Source: an uncultured Atopobium sp. | GTDB taxonomy: Bacteria > Actinomycetota > Coriobacteriia > Coriobacteriales > Atopobiaceae | Direction: 5' to 3' | NCBI GenBank assembly: GCA_938045565.1 | Contig: CALIAZ010000003.1 | Span: 62,001-126,000, forward strand | Length of the DNA stretch: 64,000 nucleotides | Notes under the pieces: generated by a model | The model's database searches: none | The model's input: only the letters and a program-made list of their open reading frames with translations | Told to the model about the DNA's origin: nothing | Program-made: the position numbers and the translations under genes | In this document: positions 32,722-42,764 of the stretch, piece after piece | Position numbering within the stretch: the stretch's first letter is position 1 | Layout of the letters: each line of letters starts with the position of its first letter

Positions 32722-34485
32722 TTACTTCTGCCAACCAACAATGGTTGCTGGTACGCTCTGGAAGAGTGCAGGACCAAAGTTGGCAAGACCCTTCTTAACA
32801 ACGTAGCAGTCTGGACCAGTGTAGACAGGAAGGTAAGAATAAGTCTCCATCATCTTCTTCTCTGCCTGGTTCATGAGCTTCATACGCTCATCAAAGTCCT
32901 TGGTAGAGACAACCTTTGCAAACATCTCATCGGTCTCTGCAGAGCCCTGCTTACCAAAGTTGGATCCAGACTCAGAGCCGTAGAGCTGACCGCCATTATT
33001 GTAAGAAGTTGAGGAACCAACCCAACCAAAGAGGCAGACATCCCAAGCACCAGAGGTAAGAACCTTAGAGAACTCAGAAGATGGGTGAGAGTCAAGGGTA
33101 AGGTTGATGCCAGCATCCTTGCACATCTTCTGGATTGCAGCAGCACGGTTCTTAACAGTTGTGCCGTCACCAAACAGGGTGTAGCTGAAGGTTACCTGCT
33201 GGCCGTCCTTCTCATAGTAATCGCCGTTAAGCTTGTAGCCTGCATCCTCAAGGGTCTTCTTAGCAGCATTCTTGCGCTCGTCAGTAGACTTGAGATTCTT
33301 GATATCGTCTGGGAGGTTATTGTCATAACCAGCTGCCCAGTAAGGCCAAAGCATGGAGCCTGGTGCATCCTCTTTCCAGTTGACACCCTGGAAGACGATG
33401 GAAACGATAGTTGCAGGATCAACAACCTGGCAGAATGCCTTACGAACTGCAGCATCCTGAAGAACGCCACGAGTGGAGTTAATCTCGATAACAGCAATAG
33501 ACATACCAAGACCACGACGAATCTGTGCTTTATCACCAAGACCGGTGAAGTTAGAGAGAAGCTCAGCAGAACCAGAGTTGGAAGAACCGGTAGTGTCAGT
33601 CTCTTCGTTCTTGAATGCGTTAATGGAAGCCTGAGTATCCATCTGCTTGTAGACAAGGGTATCAAGCTTAGGAGCGTCACCCCACCACTTTGGATTTGGC
33701 TTGAAGGTTACAGCAGAATCATCGAAAGAATCAACGATGTAAGGGCCAGAACCAAGCTCGTTGTTTGGCTCATTGTTGTAGCCATTGTTGAAGAAGTCTG
33801 GATCCTGAAGCTTTGGGTGCAGAGCATAGCTCAAGATGCTCTCGATTGGATAGACTGCTTCCTTCATGGTAATAACAGCAGTCTTAGCAGTATCACCCTG
33901 CTCAACAGACTCATACTTGTCATAACCATCAGTTGAAGAAACCTCAAACTTATCATTCTGACCACTCATAGTGATGAATGCAGTCTGAATTGCGGTCCAG
34001 TCAATAGCGGTGCCATCGTTGAAGGTAGCCTGATCAGTGAAGGTAAGGGTAGCAACCTGCTTACCGTCCTTCTCCTCTACCTTGAAGTCCTTGATGTAAT
34101 CCTTGTTTGGCTCAAACTTATCGCCAGCAGCATTAGTAAGGAACAGGTCACGAGGGTTGATAAGACCGTGAAGGATGTTCATGTAAGAGGTATTACCAGC
34201 AAGGTTGTAGTAATTCCACTGTGGACCAATCTCGTTGATTGGCTGGGTCAGAGTACCGCCATCCTTAACCTCATCGCGGGTCTTAGGGTTGTTGTACGTC
34301 TTGCCCTTCTCTGGGATTGGAAGCTGATCCAGAGGAGTGTTTGCAGGAGAGCCGTCCTGTGGCTCAGTTCCAATGCTGGAAGAGCCGCCCTGATTATTTG
34401 ATGGAGCACAACCAGCAAGGCCAAGGCCTGCGGCGGTGATACCAGTCAGAGCAAAGAACGAACGACGGGAAAAACTGTCAGCCAT
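32722..34485 (-). CDS. oppA: Oligopeptide ABC transporter substrate-binding lipoprotein (OppA-like)
   Basis: A 587-residue family-5 solute-binding protein. The signal has twin arginines (SRRSFFAL) and a lipobox LAGC, so it is probably Tat-exported and lipid-anchored. A Ser/Gly/Pro linker follows. It lies after the importer operon oppB-oppC-oppDF on the same strand but beyond a terminator, and 172 bases from oppDF, so it is likely transcribed separately, in line with the high amounts needed. The start MADSFSRR is chosen because GGGTGAT precedes it; an ATG four codons upstream has none. The ligand is inferred to be peptides. Confidence 0.88.
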   Translation of the reverse strand: MADSFSRRSFFALTGITAAGLGLAGCAPSNNQGGSSSIGTEPQDGSPANTPLDQLPIPEKGKTYNNPKTRDEVKDGGTLTQPINEIGPQWNYYNLAGNTSYMNILHGLINPRDLFLTNAAGDKFEPNKDYIKDFKVEEKDGKQVATLTFTDQATFNDGTAIDWTAIQTAFITMSGQNDKFEVSSTDGYDKYESVEQGDTAKTAVITMKEAVYPIESILSYALHPKLQDPDFFNNGYNNEPNNELGSGPYIVDSFDDSAVTFKPNPKWWGDAPKLDTLVYKQMDTQASINAFKNEETDTTGSSNSGSAELLSNFTGLGDKAQIRRGLGMSIAVIEINSTRGVLQDAAVRKAFCQVVDPATIVSIVFQGVNWKEDAPGSMLWPYWAAGYDNNLPDDIKNLKSTDERKNAAKKTLEDAGYKLNGDYYEKDGQQVTFSYTLFGDGTTVKNRAAAIQKMCKDAGINLTLDSHPSSEFSKVLTSGAWDVCLFGWVGSSTSYNNGGQLYGSESGSNFGKQGSAETDEMFAKVVSTKDFDERMKLMNQAEKKMMETYSYLPVYTGPDCYVVKKGLANFGPALFQSVPATIVGWQK

Positions 34486-34601
34486 ATGATCACCCATTTC
34501 GTTAAAGGCCTACAGATATTCACTTAACTATACGAAATTGCCTGAAAATACTCCATAGCAGAAACATTCCCGTAACAACCTAGTTCACTATTTGTAACAA
34601 A

Positions 34602-34635
34602 GAAAACCCGCACCTAGTTTTAAATGCGGGTTTTC
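34602..34635 (-). terminator. Terminator after oppDF
   Basis: GAAAACCCGCA pairs with TGCGGGTTTTC over a 12-base loop with T-rich right flank on the minus strand; 22 bases after the oppDF stop. Confidence 0.8.
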
Positions 34636-34656
34636 AAAAAATTTATTGAATCTTTG

Positions 34657-36690
34657 TTACTCGTTAGAGATGTGAGTAGCAGGAACCAGCTTACCATCCT
34701 GATAAATCATGCGCTCGCGAGTACGCTCAATCTTTGGATCAGGAATTGGAATAGCCGAGAGAAGCGCCTTGGTGTAAGGGTCTTGTGGATTAGTGAAGAC
34801 GTCTTCAGTCTCACCGTACTCAACAATCTTGCCCAGGTGCATAACAGCGACCGTGTCAGAAATATGACGAATAACAGCAAGATCGTGAGCAACAAAGAGA
34901 TAAGAAATCTTCAACTGAACCTGAAGGTCCTCAAGAAGATTAATAATACCTGCCTGAATGGAAACATCCAGAGATGCAATTGGCTCGTCCAAAAGAAGAA
35001 TCTTTGGGCTTGTTGCAAGAGCACGAGCAATAGCAATACGCTGACGCTGACCACCAGAGAACTGAGATGGGAAGCGGTCAACATAGTCTGGGTTAATACC
35101 AACCAGACGCATAAGCTCACCAATACGAGCATTAATATCCTCTTTGTTCCAGCCCTGTGCCTGGAGTGGCTCTGCCAAAACGTCATAGACAGGCATACGG
35201 GGATCCAGAGAACTCATTGGATCCTGGAAGATTACCTGAAGATCTTTGCGAAGCTCTCTACGCTGTGCTGCGTTCTTAAGCTCAGCAACGTCTTTACCAA
35301 GGACCGTAATACGGCCATCCTCAGGCTTCAGCAGATCCATAATCTGCATCAGAGTTGTTGACTTACCAGAGCCAGACTCACCAACCAGCGCAAGGGTTTC
35401 TCCCTCATGGATCTCAAAGCTTGCACGGTCAACTGCAGTCATAGTGCCCTTGCTGCGCCTAATAAAGCCCTTACCCTGAACAGGGAATGTCTTGGTAAGA
35501 TTCTCAACCTTAAGTACAACAGGACGCTCGTTACGAGGAACGTCAACCCACTTTGGAAGGATTGGCTCAAAGTCTGGATATACCTCAGCATAGGTGAGGT
35601 TCTTCTCGCAAATCTCCTGAAGGTGGTGACAAGATGCCAAGTGGCCCTCAGCAGCATTTGCAGGAAGCAGCACTGGCTCTTTCTTGGAGCACTCCTCGGT
35701 AGCCATAGGACAACGTGGATTAAAAGGACAACCTGTTGGAATAGCAGCAAGTGATGGTGGATTGCCCTTAATAGGAACAAGCCTATGCTCTGCCTGAAGG
35801 TGTGGTTTTGGAACAGCACCCAAAAGACCCATGGTATAAGGATGACGAGGCTCAGCAAAAAGTGTATCAACGCTTGCGCGCTCTACGCCGCGGCCTGCAT
35901 ACATAACCATAATGTCATCAGCGGTACCTGCAACAACACCAAGGTCGTGAGTAATCAGAACAACTGCTGCGCCGGTCTCTTTCTGCGCAACCTTCAAGAC
36001 GTCAAGAATCTGAGCCTGAATGGTTACGTCAAGAGCAGTGGTTGGCTCGTCTGCGATGATGATGTCAGGATTGTTTGCAATAGCAATTGCAATAACAACA
36101 CGCTGACGCATACCACCAGAGAACTCATGTGGGAAAGAATCCAGACGGTTCTCTGGATCAGTAATACCAACAATGGAGAGAAGCTCAATACAACGCTTAC
36201 GAACGTCTGCCTTGCTCATGTGAGGATTATGGGTAAGCAGAGCCTCTGCAAGCTGATCTCCAATAGAGAACATTGGAGTCAAAGCAGACAGTGGATCCTG
36301 GAAGATCATAGAAATCTTAGTGCCACGGAGCTGTGACATCTCTTCGTCGGTCTTACCAATGAGCTCCTCATTACCAAGCTTAATAGAGCCGGTAACGTGA
36401 GCATTGTCATCAAGAAGACCAATAAGAGACAGAGCAGTTACTGACTTACCAGAACCAGACTCACCTACGATACCAAGAGTACGGCCGCCCCAAAGGTCAA
36501 AGTTAACACCGCGAACTGCGTCTACACGACCAGCCTCAGTATTAAAAGAAACCTTAAGGTTACGAACAGAAAGAACTGGATCTCCTGTTGGAGCACCCTT
36601 TGGACCGTTTGATTCAAGCAGCTCGTAGCGAAGAACATCGTCCATCTCTACACTTCCCTGCTTTGTTGAAGTATTAGTAGTGTCAGACAT
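34657..36690 (-). CDS. Fused OppD-OppF oligopeptide ABC ATPase
   Basis: A 677-residue protein with two complete ABC ATPase domains. First half: Walker A GESGSGKS, signature FSGGMRQR, Walker B IIADEP, and the OppD-type C-terminal motif CPFNPRCPMATEEC. Second half: GESGSGKS, signature FSGGQRQR, ILLDEP. They energise the OppB-OppC channel. Separate OppD and OppF are the norm; the fusion fixes the heterodimer. ATG overlaps the oppC stop by one base (TAATG). Confidence 0.94.
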   Translation of the reverse strand: MSDTTNTSTKQGSVEMDDVLRYELLESNGPKGAPTGDPVLSVRNLKVSFNTEAGRVDAVRGVNFDLWGGRTLGIVGESGSGKSVTALSLIGLLDDNAHVTGSIKLGNEELIGKTDEEMSQLRGTKISMIFQDPLSALTPMFSIGDQLAEALLTHNPHMSKADVRKRCIELLSIVGITDPENRLDSFPHEFSGGMRQRVVIAIAIANNPDIIIADEPTTALDVTIQAQILDVLKVAQKETGAAVVLITHDLGVVAGTADDIMVMYAGRGVERASVDTLFAEPRHPYTMGLLGAVPKPHLQAEHRLVPIKGNPPSLAAIPTGCPFNPRCPMATEECSKKEPVLLPANAAEGHLASCHHLQEICEKNLTYAEVYPDFEPILPKWVDVPRNERPVVLKVENLTKTFPVQGKGFIRRSKGTMTAVDRASFEIHEGETLALVGESGSGKSTTLMQIMDLLKPEDGRITVLGKDVAELKNAAQRRELRKDLQVIFQDPMSSLDPRMPVYDVLAEPLQAQGWNKEDINARIGELMRLVGINPDYVDRFPSQFSGGQRQRIAIARALATSPKILLLDEPIASLDVSIQAGIINLLEDLQVQLKISYLFVAHDLAVIRHISDTVAVMHLGKIVEYGETEDVFTNPQDPYTKALLSAIPIPDPKIERTRERMIYQDGKLVPATHISNE

Positions 36691-37757
36691 TATGCACGCT
36701 CCGTAGTTTCTTCAGAAACGATGCTTCCCTCAAGATCACCAAGCTGAGCGTCATCCTTGGAAGAATCCTCTTCCTGATCTTTGACGCTACCAGCAGCGCG
36801 TGAATAAGGGTCAAAGGCATCACGAAGGCCATCGCCGATGAGCTGCAGGCCAACACAAACAACAATCAGAAATGCCGATGGAATCAGAATCATCCATGGA
36901 GTAGTAAGCATTGCAGAAGAGCCGGCACTCAGAAGGTAACCAAGAGAAGTATCTGGCGCCTTAATACCAAGGCCCAAGAAGCTGAATGCTGTCTCAGAGT
37001 TAATGCCACCAATAACGGCCAAGACCAAGTCAATAATAAGAATTGAACCAAGGTTTGGAATAAGGTGACGAACAATAATGGTGAATGGTGGAACACCCAT
37101 GTACTTAGCAGCCTTGACGTAATCTCTCTCACGCAAAGACAGAGCCATGGTACGGATAGTACGTGCACGACCAATCCAACCAAAAGCGGTCAAACCAAAG
37201 ATAAGCATGAGCCAACCAGACTCACCGCCTGCTGCACGAACAATCATAGCAACCAGCAAGAAGCTAGGAATGACCATGAGCATATCAAGAAGCCACATAC
37301 CAATCTTCTCTGGAATGCCACGGACATAAGCAATGGCGGTACCGATAATTGCAGAGATGATAGTAGTCAAGATTGCATAGCTGATACCAATAGTCAAAGA
37401 ACGGCCAAGGCCGTGGACAACACAAGCATACAAATCGATACCGGCGCCATCAGTACCAAACCAATGCTTTGCATTAGGGGCCATGTTAATTGCAGTAAAG
37501 TCAGCATCTGTGTAATTAAATGGGGTGGCATATGGTCCAAAAACTGCAATAAGAACCATAATTCCAAGAATAATCAAACCAATTACTGCAGAACGCTGGC
37601 GGAAGAAACGCCTTGCAATTAGGCCAGCATAGCTAATTCTTTTAACCTCTTTGTTGTCAGACTTAGCATCTGCCTGAAGCTCACGCTCAGCGTTAGTAAG
37701 ACCTGCATCAATGGAGACGTTTTTCTCGTCATTATTCTGAAGCTCTTCTTTAGACAT
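36690..37757 (-). CDS. oppC: Oligopeptide ABC transporter permease OppC
   Basis: A 355-residue membrane protein with a long cytosolic N-terminus (about 55 residues), about six helices, the family N-box (AVFGPYATPFNYTDADF, HWFGTDGAG) and the EAA loop ALSLRERDYVKAAKYMGVPPF. The tail is acidic. It has AAGGAGG before the ATG and lies 10 bases after oppB. Confidence 0.94.
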   Translation of the reverse strand: MSKEELQNNDEKNVSIDAGLTNAERELQADAKSDNKEVKRISYAGLIARRFFRQRSAVIGLIILGIMVLIAVFGPYATPFNYTDADFTAINMAPNAKHWFGTDGAGIDLYACVVHGLGRSLTIGISYAILTTIISAIIGTAIAYVRGIPEKIGMWLLDMLMVIPSFLLVAMIVRAAGGESGWLMLIFGLTAFGWIGRARTIRTMALSLRERDYVKAAKYMGVPPFTIIVRHLIPNLGSILIIDLVLAVIGGINSETAFSFLGLGIKAPDTSLGYLLSAGSSAMLTTPWMILIPSAFLIVVCVGLQLIGDGLRDAFDPYSRAAGSVKDQEEDSSKDDAQLGDLEGSIVSEETTERA

Positions 37758-37767
37758 GTCCGCCTCC

Positions 37768-38760
37768 TTAGCTCATCTTAATTCGTGGATCAAGAGCAGC
37801 AGCAAAGAGGTCAGCCAGAAGGGCGCCGACAAGAGTCATTGCACCAGAGAAAGCTGCAACTGCAACTGCACCGTGAATATTGTTGTTGTTAATACAGTTA
37901 ATGAAGTACTCACCAAGACCGTGAATTGCAAAGACCTTCTCAGTCATAACAGCACCGGTGAAGATACCTGCAAGAGAGAAAGCAACTGAAACAGCAGTTG
38001 GAATCAAAGAAACGCGAAGGGCATGCTTACGAATTGCCTTCTTACGAGTAAGTCCCTTTGCGCGAGCAGTGCGGACATAGTCTGCGTGCATCTCGTCAAG
38101 CAGGTAGGTACGCTGAGATAGGTGGTAACCAACAGAACTTACGATAGTAAGAACAATGGTTGGAAGAATAATGTGCTGCAGGAAGTCAATGAGCCAAGTG
38201 AAGAAGTTTCCGGTATCTCCACTGGAAAGATCGGTTACGTAGAAAATACGAGAACCGGCTCGTGCGTTAATCTCGATTGCTGCAAAAACAATCAAGATTG
38301 CCATAACAACAGTTGGAATAACCAGCAGAACCGAAGCAACGCCGCTGAAGAAGCGGTCCTGCCACTGATACTGACGTTGAGCGGTATAGACACCCAAGCT
38401 AACGCCAATAACAATAGACAAAATAGTTGCTGGAGTCATGAGCTCAATAGAAGCCATAAACTTTGAACTCATCTCACGGTTAACGTTATCACCTGTTGGG
38501 GTCATACCAAGATCAAACTTAGTAAGCAGATTGGTAATCCAAACTTGATAACGCTCAATAACTGGGGTCTTATCATTCAGATTAGTCCTGTCCAGACTTG
38601 CCTCAATAGACTCCTGTGGAGGACGTGGAGTACGCTGCTCAAAGTTGGAGCGTGGATTCATAAACGCTGATGCGAGGAAGAATGTGAGCGAAGTTGCAAC
38701 AAAAATCATCACAATGTAGCTCAAAACCCTCTTTGTAACGTACCAAACAAACCGTGCCAT
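37768..38760 (-). CDS. oppB: Oligopeptide ABC transporter permease OppB
   Basis: A 330-residue membrane protein starting MARFVWYVTKRVLSYIVMIF, with about six helices and the EAA loop DEMHADYVRTARAKGLTRKKAIRKH. First gene of oppB-oppC-oppDF. GAGGAG lies before the ATG. A leader of up to 370 bases with a hairpin lies upstream. Confidence 0.94.
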   Translation of the reverse strand: MARFVWYVTKRVLSYIVMIFVATSLTFFLASAFMNPRSNFEQRTPRPPQESIEASLDRTNLNDKTPVIERYQVWITNLLTKFDLGMTPTGDNVNREMSSKFMASIELMTPATILSIVIGVSLGVYTAQRQYQWQDRFFSGVASVLLVIPTVVMAILIVFAAIEINARAGSRIFYVTDLSSGDTGNFFTWLIDFLQHIILPTIVLTIVSSVGYHLSQRTYLLDEMHADYVRTARAKGLTRKKAIRKHALRVSLIPTAVSVAFSLAGIFTGAVMTEKVFAIHGLGEYFINCINNNNIHGAVAVAAFSGAMTLVGALLADLFAAALDPRIKMS

Positions 38761-39131
38761 TGACTCTCCTCACCGCCTTGCGCTTATCCACCTGATAAGC
38801 GAGGTTTTCTCGGTATGGCAACCTAGCATTCCTACAACAAACATACTGTGAATACACAGCAAAAAATAATTTTACCATGGATAAGCTACTCAACCCAAAA
38901 ATATCTCTTAGATAAGCAAGATTATGCATACCAATCCCAGTAAAACGTATGCACATATAATGACTGTTTAACTCCAGCGTGCAGGTCACAATCAAATTTG
39001 TTTACATATGAGAAACGTTATTGAAAATTCTGTTAAGAAGTAAAAGTTAACTGCTATCTGTTACGTCTGGCCTTTTTGCCGACATTTCCATCAGCCAATT
39101 CTCCCGGACTCCATAGGCTTCAAATAAAAAA
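38761..39131. other. Upstream region of oppB
   Basis: Non-coding; it should hold the opp promoter. A hairpin CGCTTATC-CACCT-GATAAGCG (38781-38801) lies 20 bases upstream of the start codon and would be in the mRNA leader. No riboswitch or T-box pattern recognised. Confidence 0.5.
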
Positions 39132-39157
39132 TGCCGAGAAACTCGGGTTTCTCGGCA
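39132..39157 (-). terminator. Terminator of secG made of an inverted TGCCGAGAA pair
   Basis: TGCCGAGAAAC-TCGG-GTTTCTCGGCA followed on the minus strand by TTTTTTATTTG, 26 bases after the secG stop. The arm is the same TGCCGAGAA variant as in the terminator at 19926-19956. Confidence 0.85.
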
Positions 39158-39183
39158 GATAATTTAAAGGTAAAAATAGCTGC

Positions 39184-39435
39184 TTAGCCAATAGCTCCAA
39201 CAGGGAATGTTAGAGCCATCACAATAGCGCAAACCAGGAAGATAGTTGTAGTGATGATGGTAAGGCGATCAAGGTTCTTCTCCATAATGCCTGAACCAGC
39301 GCTTGCGTTATACATAGAAGAAGCAATCATGTCAGAAACGCCAGTGCCCTTTCCGGAGTGTGCCAGAACAAGCAGCACCGTCAAAATGCCAGAAAGTACA
39401 AACAGCACCAAAAGAATTGTATTCAGAACGCCCAC
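39184..39435 (-). CDS. secG: Protein-export membrane protein SecG
   Basis: An 83-residue two-helix component of the SecYEG translocon. The pattern is typical: first helix VLNTILLVLFVLSGILTVLLVL, the loop HSGKGTGVSDMIASS, second helix ITTTIFLVCAIVMALTF. GTG start with AGAGGGGG upstream. It follows tpiA, as in many Gram-positive genomes. Confidence 0.93.
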   Translation of the reverse strand: MGVLNTILLVLFVLSGILTVLLVLAHSGKGTGVSDMIASSMYNASAGSGIMEKNLDRLTIITTTIFLVCAIVMALTFPVGAIG

Positions 39436-39609
39436 GAGGTTCCCCCTCTTGCTGGCGAGAAGATCCAGCCCTAGTTATTTTTACGTACAAGAGAAAAGAA
39501 TAGCACACGCCACTCCCCTTTGGGAATGACGTGTGCCAAGTTGCAAAACAAACAAGAACTTAACAAATGAGCCAAGCACCTAACCGATGGTAAGGAGCTT
39601 TACCACAAT

Positions 39610-40377
39610 TTAGTTCATTGCGCTCTTTACCATTGCAACGAAAGAGTCAGCCTTAAGAGATGCGCCGCCAACAAGTGCGCCGTCAACGTCCTCTTTCTCG
39701 AGGAAGCCTCCAACGTTCTCTGGCTTAGCAGAACCACCGTAGAGAATACGAATACCATCTGCAATTTCTGCACCAAAAATCTCTACCAGGGTCTTACGGA
39801 TTGCGCCGCAGACTTCCTGTGCGTCATCAGCAGTTGCGGTCATACCAGTACCAATTGCCCAGATTGGCTCATAAGCAATAACGTACTTGGAAGGATTGGT
39901 AATCTTTAGACCCTTGGTATCTGCCTTAATCTGGTCAACAACAAACTGAACGTGAGTACCAGCGTTACGAACCTCAAGAGACTCACCGCAGCAAGAAATA
40001 GGAACGATGTTATGAGCCATCAGTGCCTTTGCCTTACGGTTAATGTCCTCGTCGGTCTCGCCAAAATAGCCACGGCGCTCAGAGTGACCAATGATGCAGT
40101 AAGTTGCACCAACAGAAGTCAGCATCGCTGGAGAGGTCTCACCAGTAAATGCACCGGACTCCTCCCAGTACACATTCTGTGCAGAGAGAGCAACAGAAGA
40201 GTTGGCCTGGGAAAGAACCTCAGAGACACCCTTAAGATCTACAAGAGGTGGAGCAACAACAACGTCAACGTTTCCGGTACCGGAAGCAAGCTGATCAACA
40301 ATTCCCTGAGCAAGCTCAACACCCTCAGCGAAAGTCTCATTCATCTTCCAGTTACCTGCGATCATACGATTACGCAT
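39610..40377 (-). CDS. tpiA: Triosephosphate isomerase
   Basis: A 255-residue TIM barrel interconverting dihydroxyacetone phosphate and glyceraldehyde 3-phosphate. Residues: AGNWKMN (Asn/Lys), catalytic His in IGHSERR, Glu in AYEPIWAIGTG, and the phosphate loop YGGSAKPEN. The start MRNRMIAGNWK overlaps the pgk stop by eight bases; GGAGG lies nine bases upstream inside pgk. Confidence 0.97.
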   Translation of the reverse strand: MRNRMIAGNWKMNETFAEGVELAQGIVDQLASGTGNVDVVVAPPLVDLKGVSEVLSQANSSVALSAQNVYWEESGAFTGETSPAMLTSVGATYCIIGHSERRGYFGETDEDINRKAKALMAHNIVPISCCGESLEVRNAGTHVQFVVDQIKADTKGLKITNPSKYVIAYEPIWAIGTGMTATADDAQEVCGAIRKTLVEIFGAEIADGIRILYGGSAKPENVGGFLEKEDVDGALVGGASLKADSFVAMVKSAMN

Positions 40378-41560
40378 CGAGAAGCGCCTCCACTCCTGGA
40401 AGTGCCTTACCCTCAACGAGCTCCATGGAGGCGCCGCCGCCAGTGGAAATCCAGCTCATCTTGTCAGCAAGGTGGAACTTGTTAACTGCTGCAACAGAAT
40501 CGCCGCCACCGATGATGGAGGTGCAATCAGCGTCCGCAACAGCACGAGCAACAGCCTCGGTGCCCTTTGCAAACTGGTCAAACTCAAAGACGCCCATAGG
40601 ACCATTCCAGAAGACGGTCTTTGCGCCCTTGATTGCCTCAGAATAAAGCTCAACGGTCTTAGGACCAATGTCCATACCCATGCGATCTGCAGGGATCTGG
40701 TCAGAAGGAACTACCTCACCAACAGCGTCCTCACCAAAGTGATCGGTAACAACGTTGTCAACAGGAAGCAGAATCTTAACGCCCTTCTCCTCTGCCTTCT
40801 TGAGCATCTCACCTGCGCGCTCAATCCAGTCTGGCTCCTGAAGAGAAGTACCAACGGTATAACCCTTTGCCAGGAAGAAGGTGTATGCCATACCGCCACC
40901 GATGATAAGGGTATCAGCGGAATCGATAAGGTGATCAAGAACACCAATCTTAGAAGAAACCTTGGAACCACCAACGATAGCTACAAGTGGGCGCTCTGGG
41001 TTAGAGAAGATAGAGGTAAGAGTGTCAACCTCTTTCTCAAGCAGGAAGCCAGCATATGCAGGAAGATAAGCTGCTGGTCCAACAACAGAGCCCTGTGCAC
41101 GGTGAGCAGTACCAAAGGCATCAAGAACAAAGATGTCACCATAAGATGCAAGGGTCTTTGCAATCTCTGGATCATTCTTCTTCTCACGCTTGTCAAAACG
41201 GACGTTCTCAAGAACAAGAACCTCGCCATCCTTGAGTGCGTCTACAGCCTCACGGGCCTTCTCGCCATAGGTGTCCTCAACAAACTTAACCTCGCGACCA
41301 AGAAGCTCAGCAAGCTTCTCTGCAGCTGGGCGCAGGGAAAGCTCTGGCTGGAAGCCGGTGCCATCTGGACGGCCAAGGTGGCTCATCAGGATGACCTTTG
41401 CGTTGTGGTCGAGAAGATACTGGATGGTTGGAAGTGCAGCGCGAACGCGGGTGTCGTCAGTAACAACACCGTCCTTTAGAGGCACGTTGAAATCAACGCG
41501 CATAAGAACGCGCTTTCCATCAACATCTGCATCGCGGACAGTCTTCTTTGTAAAAGCCAT
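40370..41560 (-). CDS. pgk: Phosphoglycerate kinase
   Basis: A 396-residue glycolytic kinase making ATP from 1,3-bisphosphoglycerate. Signature RVDFNVPLKDG near the N-terminus, DAFGTAHRAQ, VGGSKVSSKIG, and the nucleotide loop GGGDSVAAV near the C-terminus. AAGGAGTGAC lies before the ATG. Coupled to tpiA by overlap. It carries one TGGCGAGAA word (41259-41267), read as Y-GEK-A. Confidence 0.97.
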   Translation of the reverse strand: MAFTKKTVRDADVDGKRVLMRVDFNVPLKDGVVTDDTRVRAALPTIQYLLDHNAKVILMSHLGRPDGTGFQPELSLRPAAEKLAELLGREVKFVEDTYGEKAREAVDALKDGEVLVLENVRFDKREKKNDPEIAKTLASYGDIFVLDAFGTAHRAQGSVVGPAAYLPAYAGFLLEKEVDTLTSIFSNPERPLVAIVGGSKVSSKIGVLDHLIDSADTLIIGGGMAYTFFLAKGYTVGTSLQEPDWIERAGEMLKKAEEKGVKILLPVDNVVTDHFGEDAVGEVVPSDQIPADRMGMDIGPKTVELYSEAIKGAKTVFWNGPMGVFEFDQFAKGTEAVARAVADADCTSIIGGGDSVAAVNKFHLADKMSWISTGGGASMELVEGKALPGVEALLDA

Positions 41561-41592
41561 GTCACTCCTTTAAATACGTTTCCAACAAAAAA

Positions 41593-41622
41593 GCGCGATC
41601 GCGGCAGATGCTGCGACCGCGC
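41593..41622 (-). terminator. Hairpin between gap and pgk
   Basis: GCGCG-x-TCGC pairs with GCGA-x-CGCGC, followed on the minus strand by TTTTTT, 24 bases after the gap stop. It should end or attenuate gap transcripts, leaving pgk-tpiA partly separate. Confidence 0.7.
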
Positions 41623-41646
41623 CTAAGGCGTCTATGTAACTAGAAC

Positions 41647-42672
41647 TTAAGCAACGAACTTCTCGAAGTACTTGATGGTGCGGACCATCTGAGAAGTGTA
41701 GGAGTTCTCGTTGTCGTACCAAGAGGTGACCTGAACAAGAGTGGTGCCATCGCCAAGGTCAGAGCACATGGTCTGAGTTGCGTCGAAGATGGAGCCGTGG
41801 GTCTCGCCGACGATGTCGCGGGAAACAATGTCATCCTCGTTGTAACCAAAGGTCTCTGGGATGGTCTCTGCATATGCCTTCATTGCAGCGTTAACCTCGT
41901 CAACGGTGACCTTCTTGTCAACAACAGCATAGAGGTTAGTGAGGGAGCCAGTTGGCGTAGGAACGCGCTGAGCGGCACCAATAAGCTTACCGTTGAGCTC
42001 AGGAAGAACAAGGCCGATAGCCTTAGCAGCACCAGTGGAGTTAGGAACGATGTTCTCTGCACCAGCACGGGAACGACGGAAGTTACCCTTGCGCTGTGGG
42101 CCGTCGAGGATCATCTGGTCACCAGTGTATGCGTGAATGGTGGTCATGATACCGGACTTGATAGTTGCGAAGTCGTTGAGACCCTTTGCCATAGGAGCAA
42201 GGCAGTTGGTGGTGCAGGAAGCTGCGGAGATGATGTTGTCATCTGCAGTGAGGGTCTCATGGTTAACGTTGAAGACGATGGTTGGGAGGTCATTGCCTGC
42301 AGGAGCAGAAATGACAACCTTCTTAGCACCAGCGTTGATGTGAGCCTGTGCCTTGTCCTTAGAAGTGTAGAAACCAGTGCACTCAAGAACAACGTCAACG
42401 TTGAGATCGCCCCAAGGCAGATTGTTAGCGTCTGCCTCCTTGTAAATAACAATCTCGTGACCGTCAACGATGATGGAGTGGTCAGTTGCCTCTACCTTGT
42501 GATCGCGGGAATAGTTGCCCTGAGTAGAGTCATACTTCAGAAGATATGCAAGCATCTCTGGAGAAGTAAGGTCATTGATTGCAACAATCTCGGAACCCTC
42601 GTGACCAAACATCTGCCTAAATGCAAGGCGACCAATGCGGCCAAAACCGTTAATAGCAACTTTTACTGCCAT
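41647..42672 (-). CDS. gap: Glyceraldehyde-3-phosphate dehydrogenase (NAD-type)
   Basis: A 341-residue enzyme. NAD-binding [14 protein letters not shown], catalytic Cys in [12 protein letters not shown], His partner in [10 protein letters not shown], and [13 protein letters not shown] near the C-terminus. The start MAVKVAING has AAAGGAG before it; an in-frame ATG 17 codons upstream lacks a site. Confidence 0.97.
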   Translation of the reverse strand: MAVKVAINGFGRIGRLAFRQMFGHEGSEIVAINDLTSPEMLAYLLKYDSTQGNYSRDHKVEATDHSIIVDGHEIVIYKEADANNLPWGDLNVDVVLECTGFYTSKDKAQAHINAGAKKVVISAPAGNDLPTIVFNVNHETLTADDNIISAASCTTNCLAPMAKGLNDFATIKSGIMTTIHAYTGDQMILDGPQRKGNFRRSRAGAENIVPNSTGAAKAIGLVLPELNGKLIGAAQRVPTPTGSLTNLYAVVDKKVTVDEVNAAMKAYAETIPETFGYNEDDIVSRDIVGETHGSIFDATQTMCSDLGDGTTLVQVTSWYDNENSYTSQMVRTIKYFEKFVA

Positions 42673-42764
42673 ACGTAATGCTCCTTTCGGTGACCCAGAG
42701 CCATTCTCCGGATTCATTAACATTTAAACCGTACACCGAGTATTTTACCGCACTCACCGATAAC

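Noticed and set aside
32722..38760. Second sialic-acid importer
   Set aside because: The genes are ordinary oligopeptide importer components with no nan genes beside them.
38761..39131. Riboswitch or T-box leader upstream of oppB
   Set aside because: Only one short hairpin is visible; no T-box, antiterminator or known aptamer core could be recognised.
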